Source: Lachnospiraceae bacterium (GTDB lineage Bacteria > Bacillota > Clostridia > Lachnospirales > Lachnospiraceae). Taken from it: DNA of 64,000 nucleotides. Made by a program: the position numbers and the translations under genes. The notes below the pieces were generated by a model that was not told the origin of the DNA, did no database searches, and saw only the letters and a program-made list of their open reading frames with translations. The stretch is taken from positions 62,001 through 126,000 of the forward strand of contig CAJTBO010000012.1 in assembly GCA_910573755.1 (NCBI GenBank). The letters are read 5' to 3'. Positions 32,779 to 42,335 of this stretch are shown here, piece by piece. How positions within the stretch are numbered: the first letter of the stretch is position 1; each line of letters starts with the position of its first letter.

Positions 32779-35271
32779 TCAAATCCCTGTTTCCTTTACT
32801 TTCATTAATATTTTTTCTCCGCAATCAACTCTCTTCTCTGAATGAGAATCCTGTTTTTTATTTAATTTATTCATCCAATCCTCCAATTTAAATAGACTAT
32901 TTTCTTCCATTTTTAATTGTATTATCTCTGAAAAAATATTTTTTAATTTATTTATCTCATCTGCCGATAATCTCATAAAAAACTCGCGTTCCAGTTTTCC
33001 TTTATTAAATTGATACATAACATATTTATCTCTTGAGAAGTAAAAAGAAACATTTTCATCTATACTGTTTAAACCATCAATCCCGCTATAATATATAGCA
33101 TACAAACTTCCCTTATTATTTTCTATCATCTCCCTTGTTTCAAAAATAACTTCTCCCCTATTATTTATAATTTTTATTTCATGATCATATGTTGGATCAA
33201 TCATAATGAACTCCGAAGAAATAGTTGTTATTTTAATTGCCTCATAGGGAATCTTATTAAATTCTCTTTCCCTCATATTTTTTATGTTTAATTCAATAAG
33301 AGCTTGTGAACTTTTATTAAATAAAAACAAAGAATCTCCCATACTGGCAATCGCTACTATCTTTTTCCTATCTTCATCCAATTTTTTAATTTCCAATACA
33401 GAAGTATCCATATTATAAAAGAGCAATTGATTATTATGAACATTAATAGCTGCTATATTATTTTCAATCTTTGCAACATCCGTAATATAAATATCCCCCA
33501 TCTTACCAATTACTGTATATTCTATTTCTTCGCTTTCCATATTTATCTTTATGATTGCTTCATATAAAAAAGGAATACAATATAAATATTTCCCCTTCGC
33601 ATATGCTCTTTCAAATAAACCTTTTTCGCTGTATTTTTCAATATTTTGAATAAGAATTTCCGTAAATTTGTTTTCTTTGATGTTGTAAACCATCAGTTTC
33701 CTCGCAAAACATGGAATCAGATAAATCTTTTCGTTCCATTTATAGACCGCAGAATATAACATCTCCCGAAACATTTTTTCTTCTGGTACCGTTCCTACAA
33801 TGTAAGTATGATTCTCTATCATATTATAATGCATTAATGCATTTATCTTCCCATGAACAAACCATATATCATCCCCGTCCACGCAAAAAGCACAAGGCCA
33901 GATTGGAATCGCAACTTCCTCTTCCACAGAATTTTTCACTCTGGTATTCTGATATAAAACAGGTTTCTTAGCTTCTTCATACAACTGCACAACAGAACTT
34001 CCATCCCCATAATACGCGTCTGTTTCTGCAATCGCCCAGTTAAGATCTTCTCCTGCATCAAATATCCCCCATCCTTCCTCCATATAATTCTCGACTATCT
34101 TCCTATAAACCGGCAACATTTCCGGACGCATAGATGCTAACGTTGACTCATACAATGGATGAGGCCTCCACCATAATACACAATCTTCCCGCTCTTTAAA
34201 AAATGCCAATGTATCTGTAATCTTCTCCATCATATTATCCTGATTCAGCAAATCATGCAGACTGGTATTATAGAAAATAACTTTCTTACGGATTCTATTA
34301 CTATTATAAATTAAAGAGTGCCACCCATTAGAAAGAAGATCATCATTTCGTTTCGTACTATGAACACGGTCTAATTTAGGGGAACCCAAACCAAATATTT
34401 TAGCTTCCCAATATTTCCTGTTTACATTTGGAATCTCTTTTTCCAGAATGTTCACATACAATCGTTTCATATCTTCCGATTGCACAAAAACCAAGTCTGA
34501 ATCAGTCACTCCTGGTTTTACCACGAAACCATTCTTCTGTTTTTGCGTTTCTATACAATCTGGATTCGGTTCTGGTGACACAAAATATGGAATATATGCC
34601 ACTCTTTCCACATATTTTTTTAATTCCGGAACATAATATGCCGGATGAATGCTGGTTACATAATTATATTGATCATATGGATTATGTATAAAAGCCACAT
34701 TTGGTCTTCTTTCTGCCAAATTATAATCCATATAATGTATTATAGGCACATCTTTCGGAAACTGATTTCCTTCATAATGCATAATAGCAAGTTCTCCTTG
34801 CTCATTTTTCTCATAATAAGGAATCGGCACCACGTACGCATCGCACTCCGGATCTTCATTTGCTGCTTTCCATACGCTTTCCAACGAATCCCACATAGAT
34901 GCTTTATAAGGCAGAAAAACTATTTCGATTTTATCTTCTTGCATGCCATAAATTATATTGTTCTTTAAATCTGTTAATTGCCCTGTTATCTTTTTTATTA
35001 TTTTTCTACATATATATACATCTGATAGATTTTGACTGATCTGATATATATTTTCACAATAGTCTTCTAATAAAGGAACAGATTTTTCCCCAATATCTCC
35101 CAATGTTTCCAGACAATTTCCTAACAGTATCGCCATCTCCTGACATTGGGTAAGAATATCAACTATACTTTCTATTTCATTACCTTTCTTATAATTTAAA
35201 GTTATAAAATTGTTCCCCTCAATCAACAAATCAACTGTTTCAAGTATATCTTTCTTTTTATACTTTTTCAT
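32779..35271 (-). CDS. GT-B-like transferase fused to a beta-propeller
   Basis: 830 residues. After a helical N-terminus (1-110), residues about 115-470 resemble the CDP-glycerol glycerophosphotransferase group: IEIVFLPYKASMWDSLESVW, VAFIHNPYDQYNYVTSIHP, LWWRPHPLYES and YYGDGSSVVQLYEEAKKPVL, the last being the donor-binding signature. Residues about 475-760 are blades of a beta-propeller with repeated strands such as LYCIPFLYEAIIKINMES. A cytosolic polymerase or transferase that adds phospho-linked units is likely. AAGAGG lies five bases before ATG. Strongly AT-rich coding sequence. Confidence 0.78.
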   Translation of the reverse strand: MKKYKKKDILETVDLLIEGNNFITLNYKKGNEIESIVDILTQCQEMAILLGNCLETLGDIGEKSVPLLEDYCENIYQISQNLSDVYICRKIIKKITGQLTDLKNNIIYGMQEDKIEIVFLPYKASMWDSLESVWKAANEDPECDAYVVPIPYYEKNEQGELAIMHYEGNQFPKDVPIIHYMDYNLAERRPNVAFIHNPYDQYNYVTSIHPAYYVPELKKYVERVAYIPYFVSPEPNPDCIETQKQKNGFVVKPGVTDSDLVFVQSEDMKRLYVNILEKEIPNVNRKYWEAKIFGLGSPKLDRVHSTKRNDDLLSNGWHSLIYNSNRIRKKVIFYNTSLHDLLNQDNMMEKITDTLAFFKEREDCVLWWRPHPLYESTLASMRPEMLPVYRKIVENYMEEGWGIFDAGEDLNWAIAETDAYYGDGSSVVQLYEEAKKPVLYQNTRVKNSVEEEVAIPIWPCAFCVDGDDIWFVHGKINALMHYNMIENHTYIVGTVPEEKMFREMLYSAVYKWNEKIYLIPCFARKLMVYNIKENKFTEILIQNIEKYSEKGLFERAYAKGKYLYCIPFLYEAIIKINMESEEIEYTVIGKMGDIYITDVAKIENNIAAINVHNNQLLFYNMDTSVLEIKKLDEDRKKIVAIASMGDSLFLFNKSSQALIELNIKNMREREFNKIPYEAIKITTISSEFIMIDPTYDHEIKIINNRGEVIFETREMIENNKGSLYAIYYSGIDGLNSIDENVSFYFSRDKYVMYQFNKGKLEREFFMRLSADEINKLKNIFSEIIQLKMEENSLFKLEDWMNKLNKKQDSHSEKRVDCGEKILMKVKETGI

Positions 35272-35312
35272 TTCAACCTCTTATTTCTCATGTGCAGTCA
35301 AAAATAAAATTC

Positions 35313-36371
35313 TCAAATACATGCACATATACTTTTAGTAGTCTTCTTCTTTTTTTCAATAAAGATCATACTGTCACAATATGTTATGAATTTAATCGTT
35401 TCCGAATATTTGTTCTCTTTCAATCTATCCGTTTCTGAATATTGGGCATGCAGATAGTCTACCAAATTTTTAGAATATTCAATAAAAGTTTCACATTTAT
35501 ATCCCCCACCGTAGTTTTCCATGTACGATGTATGTAAATCTTCACACAGATAAACTCCATCATCAGCTACCAAATCAAATAATTCTTCAAAAGTTACAAT
35601 CTGTTGTTTCATAGTATGACCACCATCGTCTATCAGAATGTCTACCTTCCCTATTTCCTCCCGCACCATCTTTAAAAATCCCCTATCTTCCTGAGATCCA
35701 ATAAAAATTTTAATTCCCTCTTCCTCCAGCGTCTTACAATCAGGATCTACATCTATACCATATATACGAACATTATTAATCGAAGTCTTAAAATAATCTT
35801 TCCACATCTGCAGCGATCCGCCCTTAAAAACACCAATCTCCAGCACTGTAATATCTTTTCCTCTGTATTTAGAGAAAAATCTGTCATACGCTTCAAAATA
35901 ATGCATCCATTTGTTTAAAATTTTATGTTCTTTATTAAAATAAAATCTTTCCAGGTCATTTAATGATCCTTTTTTTATTCTGGCGCCAAACCCTTTTCCG
36001 GTAATTATCATTCCACCATTGATTTCTTCGCTAAGCTCCATATTTCCCAGATTATATGATTCTTTTTCTGAGAGCACCATTGTCTCTCGCCAATCCGCAA
36101 TTTTCTCCCGTGGCACCTTATATGTATCTATTAGCTTATTTAAAATTTCTTCACTATATTTACTTCCTATATCTCCGACAGAAATCACAACCAACTCATA
36201 CTCCTGCCACATCACCGTATCTGGATTACATATTTTCAGCCCCCTATATTCAGTTCCCCATAAAATATTATTAGAATCCACTAACTTCAAATCAGCAACC
36301 CCAGAAAGAATACACTGATCAATATACTTTTTGCCAATTCTTCCAATACCATATATTATTGTCTTTCCCAT
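35313..36371 (-). CDS. Methyltransferase (cephalosporin-hydroxylase/MycE-like) with N-terminal nucleotide-binding-like domain
   Basis: 352 residues from ATG at MGKTIIYGIGRIG; AAGGAG lies eight bases upstream, while the alternative GTG is one codon earlier. Residues 1-100 are the recurring domain (YGIGRIGKKYIDQCI, LVDSNNILWG). Residues about 150-340 are a SAM methyltransferase of the sugar O-methyltransferase type: TVLEIGVFKGGSLQMWKDYF, YGIDVDPDC, DILIDDGGHTMKQQ and YLCEDLHTSYM. The DDGGH stretch is the metal/substrate motif of this group. Probably methylates a sugar hydroxyl, or the phosphoramidate. It sits between glycosyltransferase genes and the GT-B/propeller gene. Confidence 0.85.
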   Translation of the reverse strand: MGKTIIYGIGRIGKKYIDQCILSGVADLKLVDSNNILWGTEYRGLKICNPDTVMWQEYELVVISVGDIGSKYSEEILNKLIDTYKVPREKIADWRETMVLSEKESYNLGNMELSEEINGGMIITGKGFGARIKKGSLNDLERFYFNKEHKILNKWMHYFEAYDRFFSKYRGKDITVLEIGVFKGGSLQMWKDYFKTSINNVRIYGIDVDPDCKTLEEEGIKIFIGSQEDRGFLKMVREEIGKVDILIDDGGHTMKQQIVTFEELFDLVADDGVYLCEDLHTSYMENYGGGYKCETFIEYSKNLVDYLHAQYSETDRLKENKYSETIKFITYCDSMIFIEKKKKTTKSICACI

Positions 36372-36384
36372 CACAAAATCTCCT

Positions 36385-37560
36385 TTAAATAGTTATCTCC
36401 CTCTCCCACCAATTGATTCGAGGTTTTCTCCACAAAATTTTCCCTTCTGGAATTTGAACTGATAATTGTTGTTTAATTTCTTCTGCAATATTTTGCTCTT
36501 TTACTGCAATTATTATATTGTCATAAACCATATCTCTAATCACTTCCGGTGATTCTATAGTACAATCATATACTTTCTTCCCTTTTAACCCCCTGTCTAC
36601 CCAAGCCACAATTTCTACATTATCTTCTCTCTTCAATTGCCTGTAAAACGACTTTCCAACGCTCCCTGCTCCATACAGTACAATTCTTTTATGCAACTCC
36701 AGTATTTCAAATGGCGTACGGTATAAATTTAATAACTTAATTCCATAAACATCCTCTAGCCCCTTCCGAATGAAAGACATTAAATAATATTTTAGCTGAT
36801 CCTCTAATCTGTATTCTTCTTCATATTCTAAAAATAAATTTCTCATATATTTTTGGAAACAACATATCTCATCAAAAACATCACTACTTTTTGAATGATA
36901 CATAGAATCCTGACGTACTCTATAAAAATAAAGACACTTATTTGTAATTGCTATTTTTTTTGATAAAAGCATTGCTTTATATACAACTGCAGCGTCCTCT
37001 CCTAATGTTATATTCTCATTTACACTTTCTATACTTGACCATAATATATTTTTTTTAATTAATTTACTGCACAACGATTGAATAATACCAGGACATCCAC
37101 ATTCAAAGTCAAATATCATTTTTGAATAAATATCCTCCATTTTTTCTTCATATATTCCCTCAGGAATGGTATAACTCCAATCAACAGATTTCACACCATC
37201 AATATTCTGCAAACTATAGTTCACAATATCAGTGCTTCCTTCCCCTGTCAGCGGTAAAATCTCTTTAATCAAATCTCTTGATATCCAGTCGTCACTATCT
37301 ACAAATATACAATACTCGCCTTTTGCACATTTTACTCCCGACTTTCTTGTTGCCACCAAGCCCTGATGCTTATTCTCAATCACTACAATTCTCGTATCTC
37401 TTTTTGAGTACTCTCTACATATATTAAGGCTTTCATCTTCCGAGCCATCATCAACAAGTAATATTTCTATATTTTTATATGTCTGGTTTAAAATACTCTC
37501 TATACAATCTGGCAAATATTGTTCTGTATTATATACAGGCACGATTACTGATATTAACAT
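36385..37560 (-). CDS. Family 2 glycosyltransferase with C-terminal nucleotide-binding-like domain
   Basis: 391 residues from MLISVIVPVYNTEQYLPDCI. Reading from the earlier ATG would overlap the neighbouring gene by about 40 bases, so the family start was chosen. GT-A motifs: LLVDDGSEDES, EYCIFVDSDDW and LGEDAAVVYKAM. The C-terminal 100 residues (RIVLYGAGSVGKSFYRQL, WVDRGLKGKK) are the recurring island domain. The stop of the preceding glycosyltransferase gene directly precedes its start. Confidence 0.88.
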   Translation of the reverse strand: MLISVIVPVYNTEQYLPDCIESILNQTYKNIEILLVDDGSEDESLNICREYSKRDTRIVVIENKHQGLVATRKSGVKCAKGEYCIFVDSDDWISRDLIKEILPLTGEGSTDIVNYSLQNIDGVKSVDWSYTIPEGIYEEKMEDIYSKMIFDFECGCPGIIQSLCSKLIKKNILWSSIESVNENITLGEDAAVVYKAMLLSKKIAITNKCLYFYRVRQDSMYHSKSSDVFDEICCFQKYMRNLFLEYEEEYRLEDQLKYYLMSFIRKGLEDVYGIKLLNLYRTPFEILELHKRIVLYGAGSVGKSFYRQLKREDNVEIVAWVDRGLKGKKVYDCTIESPEVIRDMVYDNIIIAVKEQNIAEEIKQQLSVQIPEGKILWRKPRINWWEREITI

Positions 37561-37561
37561 A

Positions 37562-38530
37562 TCAATTATCCCTCTTTCTCTTTTCGACATCCCAATCAAA
37601 AATATTTGTCCTTGGCAAAATCCTTTCCCCTAAAATCTTTTTACAGGCATATTCCAATTCCGCTAAATAATCAATCTCCATCTCTCTTGCCTGTCTGATC
37701 ATCTCTTTAAATACTTTATATAAACGTTCTACATCTTCCCTTGAATAATTTTTTAATGTATATTCCGGCAAAAGTTCACAAATCGCTTTCATATCTTCCT
37801 CATTCAATCGAAAACCGCTTTTTTTTATGGATTCCCGTTGAAACTGTGAAAACAATTCAGCCCGTTCCTTTTCATGATTCTTTAATTGCCTTGTAGTCTC
37901 TTCCTCTTTATGAATTCTTTTTAAATGCACAAGCTTGTCTATAGAAGTCAATGTACCGACTTTTGAACTGTCAATAAAAAATTTAAAATCTTGCATTCCT
38001 AAACAATTATTCTGATATTGCAGATTGTTCTTTATCATAAATTCTTTGCGGATCATTGTTGTCCCATTTGCAAACTTTCTATTATGAAAAAGTAAATTTG
38101 CTTTAATATATTTGGGATTATAAATTGGTTCTAAATCATATTTTATAAAATCTCCATTGCCATCAATCAAAGCACTTCGCCCACCTAGTACATCTATCCC
38201 GTCGTATTCTTCCATGTACGCAGTTTGCCACTCTAAGCGCCTATGCAACGCCAGATCATCATCATCCAGTAGCGCAATATACTTCCCCTTACTATGACCA
38301 ATTCCAAAATTTGTGGAGTAGGATATTCCCCGATTCCGCTCATTAATATATAAATGTATCCTCTCATCAGTATAGGTTTGTATCACCTGTAATGTGTGAT
38401 CTGTGGATTGGTCTTCCACAATAATAAGTTCCAAATTATCGTATGTTTGATTTAAAATTGACTCTATTGATTCACCTATATACTTTTCTCCATTATAAGC
38501 AGGCATTATGACACTCACTAAAGGATTCAT
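37562..38530 (-). CDS. Family 2 glycosyltransferase
   Basis: 322 residues; GT-A domain with SVIMPAYNGEKYIGESIESI, VEDQSTDHT and YIALLDDDDLALHRRLEWQ, and a helical C-terminus (YTLKNYSREDVERLYKVFKE). The start has no nucleotide-binding-like extension, unlike its neighbour. Donor and acceptor unknown. The first gene of the AT-richest part of the island in transcription order after the phosphonate section; about 50 bases separate it from the oxidoreductase gene upstream. Confidence 0.9.
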   Translation of the reverse strand: MNPLVSVIMPAYNGEKYIGESIESILNQTYDNLELIIVEDQSTDHTLQVIQTYTDERIHLYINERNRGISYSTNFGIGHSKGKYIALLDDDDLALHRRLEWQTAYMEEYDGIDVLGGRSALIDGNGDFIKYDLEPIYNPKYIKANLLFHNRKFANGTTMIRKEFMIKNNLQYQNNCLGMQDFKFFIDSSKVGTLTSIDKLVHLKRIHKEEETTRQLKNHEKERAELFSQFQRESIKKSGFRLNEEDMKAICELLPEYTLKNYSREDVERLYKVFKEMIRQAREMEIDYLAELEYACKKILGERILPRTNIFDWDVEKRKRDN

Positions 38531-38580
38531 AATAACTTATCCCTTCTTCTACTTGTTTTCTATTCATTTTTATCAAATCA

Positions 38581-39771
38581 TTAGTTTTTCTCGCCCCCAA
38601 CCTTCGGCATAATAATCTCCCCAATAATAAACTCCGCCACCTTCTCTATATCTTCAAATTCCACAAACTTCGGCAATTCTGCCCCAAAAGCTTTCTTTAC
38701 CTTTTCAATCAGCCCATCCGTATAATACAACCTGCCATCTCTGACATCTTCTATCCCGTCAAGTGCCATCGACTCTCTGTTTACCCTGTTCATTTCCTCA
38801 AAGCCAAATACCGACTCATCTATCCATGCATCTATTCTGCCGCCCCTATAACCGACCAAAACCGGATAACCTCCTATATTCCCAAACACTCCCGGCGTAA
38901 ATACTCTCTGATTTTCTTTTTTCCTGACAGCATCTATCACTGCCATAATAATCTGATAATTGCTGGATGCGTTCATCATATTCCTCTGTGCATCTACAGG
39001 CATGGCAATCTTACATGCTGCAAAGATCTTTTCCTTCTGCAGATCCTTTTCCTCTCCCCTGTAATACACTTTAAGCGGCAGATCCACGCCTTCCGTCTGC
39101 CCTTCCTTACTGATACAGACATCATGGAAATGACCTGCTGCAAACATCACGTCCACATTCCAGAAATCTTCCGCATTTAACATCTTTGCCGCTGCAAATT
39201 TCATTCTGGGCACAAGGTGATTCAAATTTCCGGATCCGAAATCCGGATAGGCCTTCCCTGCACTCTTAAGCCATGGGATAACCGCATCAGAGTATGAGGT
39301 GTTGATCACTACCGCATCCGTGTCCGCCGCATCACATGCCTCCATGATATTCTTTGTAAACCGGATCGCAAGCGGGCTCCATATCCCATAAGCCCGGACA
39401 TTCGCCCAACTGATACTGCCATACTTTAACCCCGGATAAGCCCGGCTGGAATTTACAATAAAATCCGGCTTATACTTTTCAACTGCTTTCTGTATTGATC
39501 CAGTGTCCGTCAGGTCAACCCCCGCCTCTATATCAATGCCGGACTTATTCAATCCACGAATCAATCCGGCAACCCTCACGATATTGACATTCTTTTCCAT
39601 CTTTTCATAGTTTCGTCCCACTGCTACGATACGAAGCGCAGGATCATTGCTGCTCACCAGATAGTCCAGCAGATATGTCCCCACACTGCCGAGCCCTATG
39701 ATCATAACCGTAACTTTATTCTCCTTTACATGCTGCTCTACTGTCTGCAGTCTTTCCTGCAACGTTTTCAT
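38581..39771 (-). CDS. Rossmann-fold oxidoreductase of the phosphonate section
   Basis: 396 residues. After a short coiled N-terminus comes MIIGLGSVGTYLLDYLVSS, a GxGxxG dinucleotide-binding loop, followed by VAVGRNYEKM. Later segments (FIVNSSRAYPG, VFTPGVFGNIGGYPVLVGYR) resemble saccharopine dehydrogenase-like reductases, but no family is certain. It overlaps the nucleotidyltransferase gene by four bases (ATGA). In this context it could reduce phosphonoacetaldehyde, or act on an intermediate made from it, since no aminotransferase or iron-type alcohol dehydrogenase is present. That assignment is inference only. Confidence 0.7.
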   Translation of the reverse strand: MKTLQERLQTVEQHVKENKVTVMIIGLGSVGTYLLDYLVSSNDPALRIVAVGRNYEKMEKNVNIVRVAGLIRGLNKSGIDIEAGVDLTDTGSIQKAVEKYKPDFIVNSSRAYPGLKYGSISWANVRAYGIWSPLAIRFTKNIMEACDAADTDAVVINTSYSDAVIPWLKSAGKAYPDFGSGNLNHLVPRMKFAAAKMLNAEDFWNVDVMFAAGHFHDVCISKEGQTEGVDLPLKVYYRGEEKDLQKEKIFAACKIAMPVDAQRNMMNASSNYQIIMAVIDAVRKKENQRVFTPGVFGNIGGYPVLVGYRGGRIDAWIDESVFGFEEMNRVNRESMALDGIEDVRDGRLYYTDGLIEKVKKAFGAELPKFVEFEDIEKVAEFIIGEIIMPKVGGEKN

Positions 39772-40538
39772 CTCTCTGCCTCCCAGTATTTCTGAATCTG
39801 TCTAAAATCTCCGCGCGTATTACAGTTCGTCCACCTCTCCAGACAAACAATTTCTATTTCTCCCTGTGAAATACGGTCAATATATTCCTGTATGATCAAC
39901 AGATTTGTTTCCTTTTTATCTTTCTCATAAAAGACCCTGTTTGCAGTTTTCAGCTTTTCCATATCTTTGAACTTCCAGAGCTGCCCCGAATTGTAGATAC
40001 TCGAAAAAGGTTCTTTTATATGCAGCAATCCATGTTCACTGCTAAAAAGATATTTATATGCACCTTTCCCGTTCTGATATAAGAGCACATCTCTGCTCGC
40101 CTGAATCGGACTGCGATGATAGGTAAGCACATTACTGTCTGTATTTACTACCGCCTCAAAGGATTTATTATCTATATCCAGATCTCCCTCCACAAAAAGT
40201 ATCTCTTCCAAATCCGGCAGATAAAACGCCTCTTCCAGTCCGAGATACAGACTATAACCGGATGTCAGATCCGCATAATGTTCATTATAAAGCAGTGTGA
40301 TCTTTTCCTTTTCTTCCTCCGGAATCTGCTCGGTGATATACCGTTCCAGATCCTCAAACTTATAACCGCCGACCACAATAATCCTGTCAGCATAACTGCA
40401 TTTTTTCACCAGATGAAAAAGCAATGTATCTGATAAATTCCCTTCTGTATATATAGCCTTCAGGCATCTTCCGGCTTCCTCTATTCCTTCGTTAAACCGG
40501 CTGGATATCCCGGCTACAGTAATAACTGCTACCTTCAT
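39768..40538 (-). CDS. Divergent nucleotidyltransferase of the phosphonate section
   Basis: 256 residues from MKVAVITVAGISSRFNEGIE; AAGGAG lies eight bases upstream, while the frame upstream of it has no ribosome site. The loop AGISSRF is a changed version of the usual AAGxGxRL, followed by CLKAIY, IIVVGGYKFEDLERYI and VEGDLDIDNKS, as in LicC-like and PntC-like (phosphonate cytidylyltransferase) enzymes. It may activate a phosphonate with CTP. Translationally coupled to the oxidoreductase gene. Confidence 0.75.
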   Translation of the reverse strand: MKVAVITVAGISSRFNEGIEEAGRCLKAIYTEGNLSDTLLFHLVKKCSYADRIIVVGGYKFEDLERYITEQIPEEEKEKITLLYNEHYADLTSGYSLYLGLEEAFYLPDLEEILFVEGDLDIDNKSFEAVVNTDSNVLTYHRSPIQASRDVLLYQNGKGAYKYLFSSEHGLLHIKEPFSSIYNSGQLWKFKDMEKLKTANRVFYEKDKKETNLLIIQEYIDRISQGEIEIVCLERWTNCNTRGDFRQIQKYWEAER

Positions 40539-40640
40539 CTTTTCGACTCCTTTTTTGCCCTCTGGCCTCGCAAAATCACCTGCCATTTGCCATTTCATCT
40601 CACTTTATAAAAAACTCAGCCAAACAGCTTTCCATTTTCA

Positions 40641-41657
40641 CTACACATTTTTTATCTCAGTAAGATAATTAGCAATACATTCCGTCAAACCTTTATTCAA
40701 ATCAATGACCGGCTTCCATTTCGTCCTTGTCCTGATTTTTTCTGTGGATAAAAGTCTTCTTTCCGGATCAGACTCCCGATACCCATTAAACTCAATAACA
40801 GGTTCTCTGATACCCATTTTCTCCGCACACAGTTTCGCAAGATCTATAATAGATATTTCTTCATCAGTCGCCACATTATAAACGCTGCCATCCAGAGCAC
40901 TATCCGTCCCTGCCAGTGCCAGCACTGCACTGCAGCTGTCATAGTTATGGAGAAATGTCCGCTTATTTTTCCTGCTGTTCTCCAGCAGAACTACTTTGCC
41001 ATCCTTTTCAAAACTGTTAATAATAAAAGGAATAATATGCTTAGGATAGCGTTCATTTTTACTGTACACATTTGCAAACCGTATGGAACACCCAAGTATC
41101 TTTCCGGTTTCCACCGCATCCCTCATGAAAAATTCCGTGAGAAGCTTGCCTGTAGCATAGCTGGTACGCTGGCTATGTTCCGCATCTGCCATTGTAATAT
41201 AATCACTTTCTTTCACTCCGCCGTTTTCATTCCAGGAATTCATAGAATAGACTTCCGATGTAGAACAGTTAATATATTTTTCCGCACCAACTCTGACTGC
41301 CTGCTCAAGAAAATTCTTCATTCCCAGTACATTAGTTTCAAAAGTCTCATGCACATGGTAAAAGTGTTCTGTATGTACTACTGCAGCGCAGTTGATATAA
41401 ATCACCTCATCAAAGTTCTCTTTTATCTCCTTTACTCTGTTCTCAATCAAATTCATCTGAGACTCGTCATCGATATCATATTCAAAAAACTCAAACCTTT
41501 TGTCTGAAATACAATCTTTTATTGTCTCTAACGAAGATGCATAAAAATTGTCAAACCCTATTATATGATTCTCACCTGATTTATTTTCCAAAAGTTGATG
41601 TACCAGTTCATTTCCCGTCATTCCGGTCACACCACTGATAACGTATAATTTTTTCAC
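40641..41657 (-). CDS. NAD-dependent epimerase/dehydratase (extended SDR)
   Basis: 338 residues from a GTG that overlaps the stop of the preceding gene as GTGA, with GGAGGA upstream; a TTG six codons earlier lacks a ribosome site. The NAD loop is VISGVTGMTGNELV, and the catalytic Tyr-x3-Lys is in RTSYATGKLLTEFF, with INCSTSEVYSM upstream. Likely an NDP-sugar epimerase, dehydratase or reductase preparing a sugar for the island. It is one of the few sugar-modifying enzymes in the island besides wecB. Confidence 0.88.
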   Translation of the reverse strand: MKKLYVISGVTGMTGNELVHQLLENKSGENHIIGFDNFYASSLETIKDCISDKRFEFFEYDIDDESQMNLIENRVKEIKENFDEVIYINCAAVVHTEHFYHVHETFETNVLGMKNFLEQAVRVGAEKYINCSTSEVYSMNSWNENGGVKESDYITMADAEHSQRTSYATGKLLTEFFMRDAVETGKILGCSIRFANVYSKNERYPKHIIPFIINSFEKDGKVVLLENSRKNKRTFLHNYDSCSAVLALAGTDSALDGSVYNVATDEEISIIDLAKLCAEKMGIREPVIEFNGYRESDPERRLLSTEKIRTRTKWKPVIDLNKGLTECIANYLTEIKNV

Positions 41658-42325
41658 CCTTTTCCTATCCTCCAAGATTTGATAAAATATTTTTTAATTT
41701 CTTCTTTCTCATATTGTTTAATCACAAGTTCAGGGCTTTTTCCATAGACCACTGAACAATTTGGAATGTCCTCATTTTTAATAAATGACTCTGCTGATAT
41801 AATTACCCAGTCACCGATATTGCAATCCCCTATAACTGAAGAATTTGCAAACATAATTACATGATTCCCTAACTTAGGCCAACTTACAATATCTCCTTTT
41901 AATCTTTCCCCTACAGTCACTCCTTGATATATACTAAAATAATCTCCATACTCTGCTTTTCCCAACACTGAGCCAATGGGATGTTCTACTATAAAATGTT
42001 CCGGAAGTTCTATATTCCAATACCACTCTACAGAATTCATTATTTTATTTAAATAATATATTTTATCTGCAAGTTCCTTGTCTCCCCGCCGTCCAACAAT
42101 ATGCGCCAGATAATAAAGAAATACTGAATAAACAGATGTATTAAGTACCGAAAAACCATCAGATAAATAGTATAAACGAGTTGAATCATCATAACTCCTC
42201 TTTGTTCTCTGAATTGCCATTTGAACATCATTTTTAAATCTGTTGTCTACTTCTGTTGGCCAATACAAATTTAACTGTTTCAATATAATACTATATGTAT
42301 ATTCCAAAGAAGCTTTATCTATCAT
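41654..42325 (-). CDS. Serine acetyltransferase-like left-handed beta-helix acyltransferase
   Basis: 223 residues. An N-terminal helical region precedes hexapeptide repeats from about residue 120: HFIVEHPIGSVLGKAEYGDY, FSIYQGVTVGERL, NHVIMFANSSVIGDCNIGDW. The His-Pro and GVTVG patterns are close to CysE. No cysteine-synthesis gene is near, so it more likely O- or N-acetylates a sugar or serine-like group of the glycan. Coupled to the epimerase gene by a GTGA overlap. Confidence 0.8.
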   Translation of the reverse strand: MIDKASLEYTYSIILKQLNLYWPTEVDNRFKNDVQMAIQRTKRSYDDSTRLYYLSDGFSVLNTSVYSVFLYYLAHIVGRRGDKELADKIYYLNKIMNSVEWYWNIELPEHFIVEHPIGSVLGKAEYGDYFSIYQGVTVGERLKGDIVSWPKLGNHVIMFANSSVIGDCNIGDWVIISAESFIKNEDIPNCSVVYGKSPELVIKQYEKEEIKKYFIKSWRIGKG

Positions 42326-42335
42326 ATCCGCGCTA

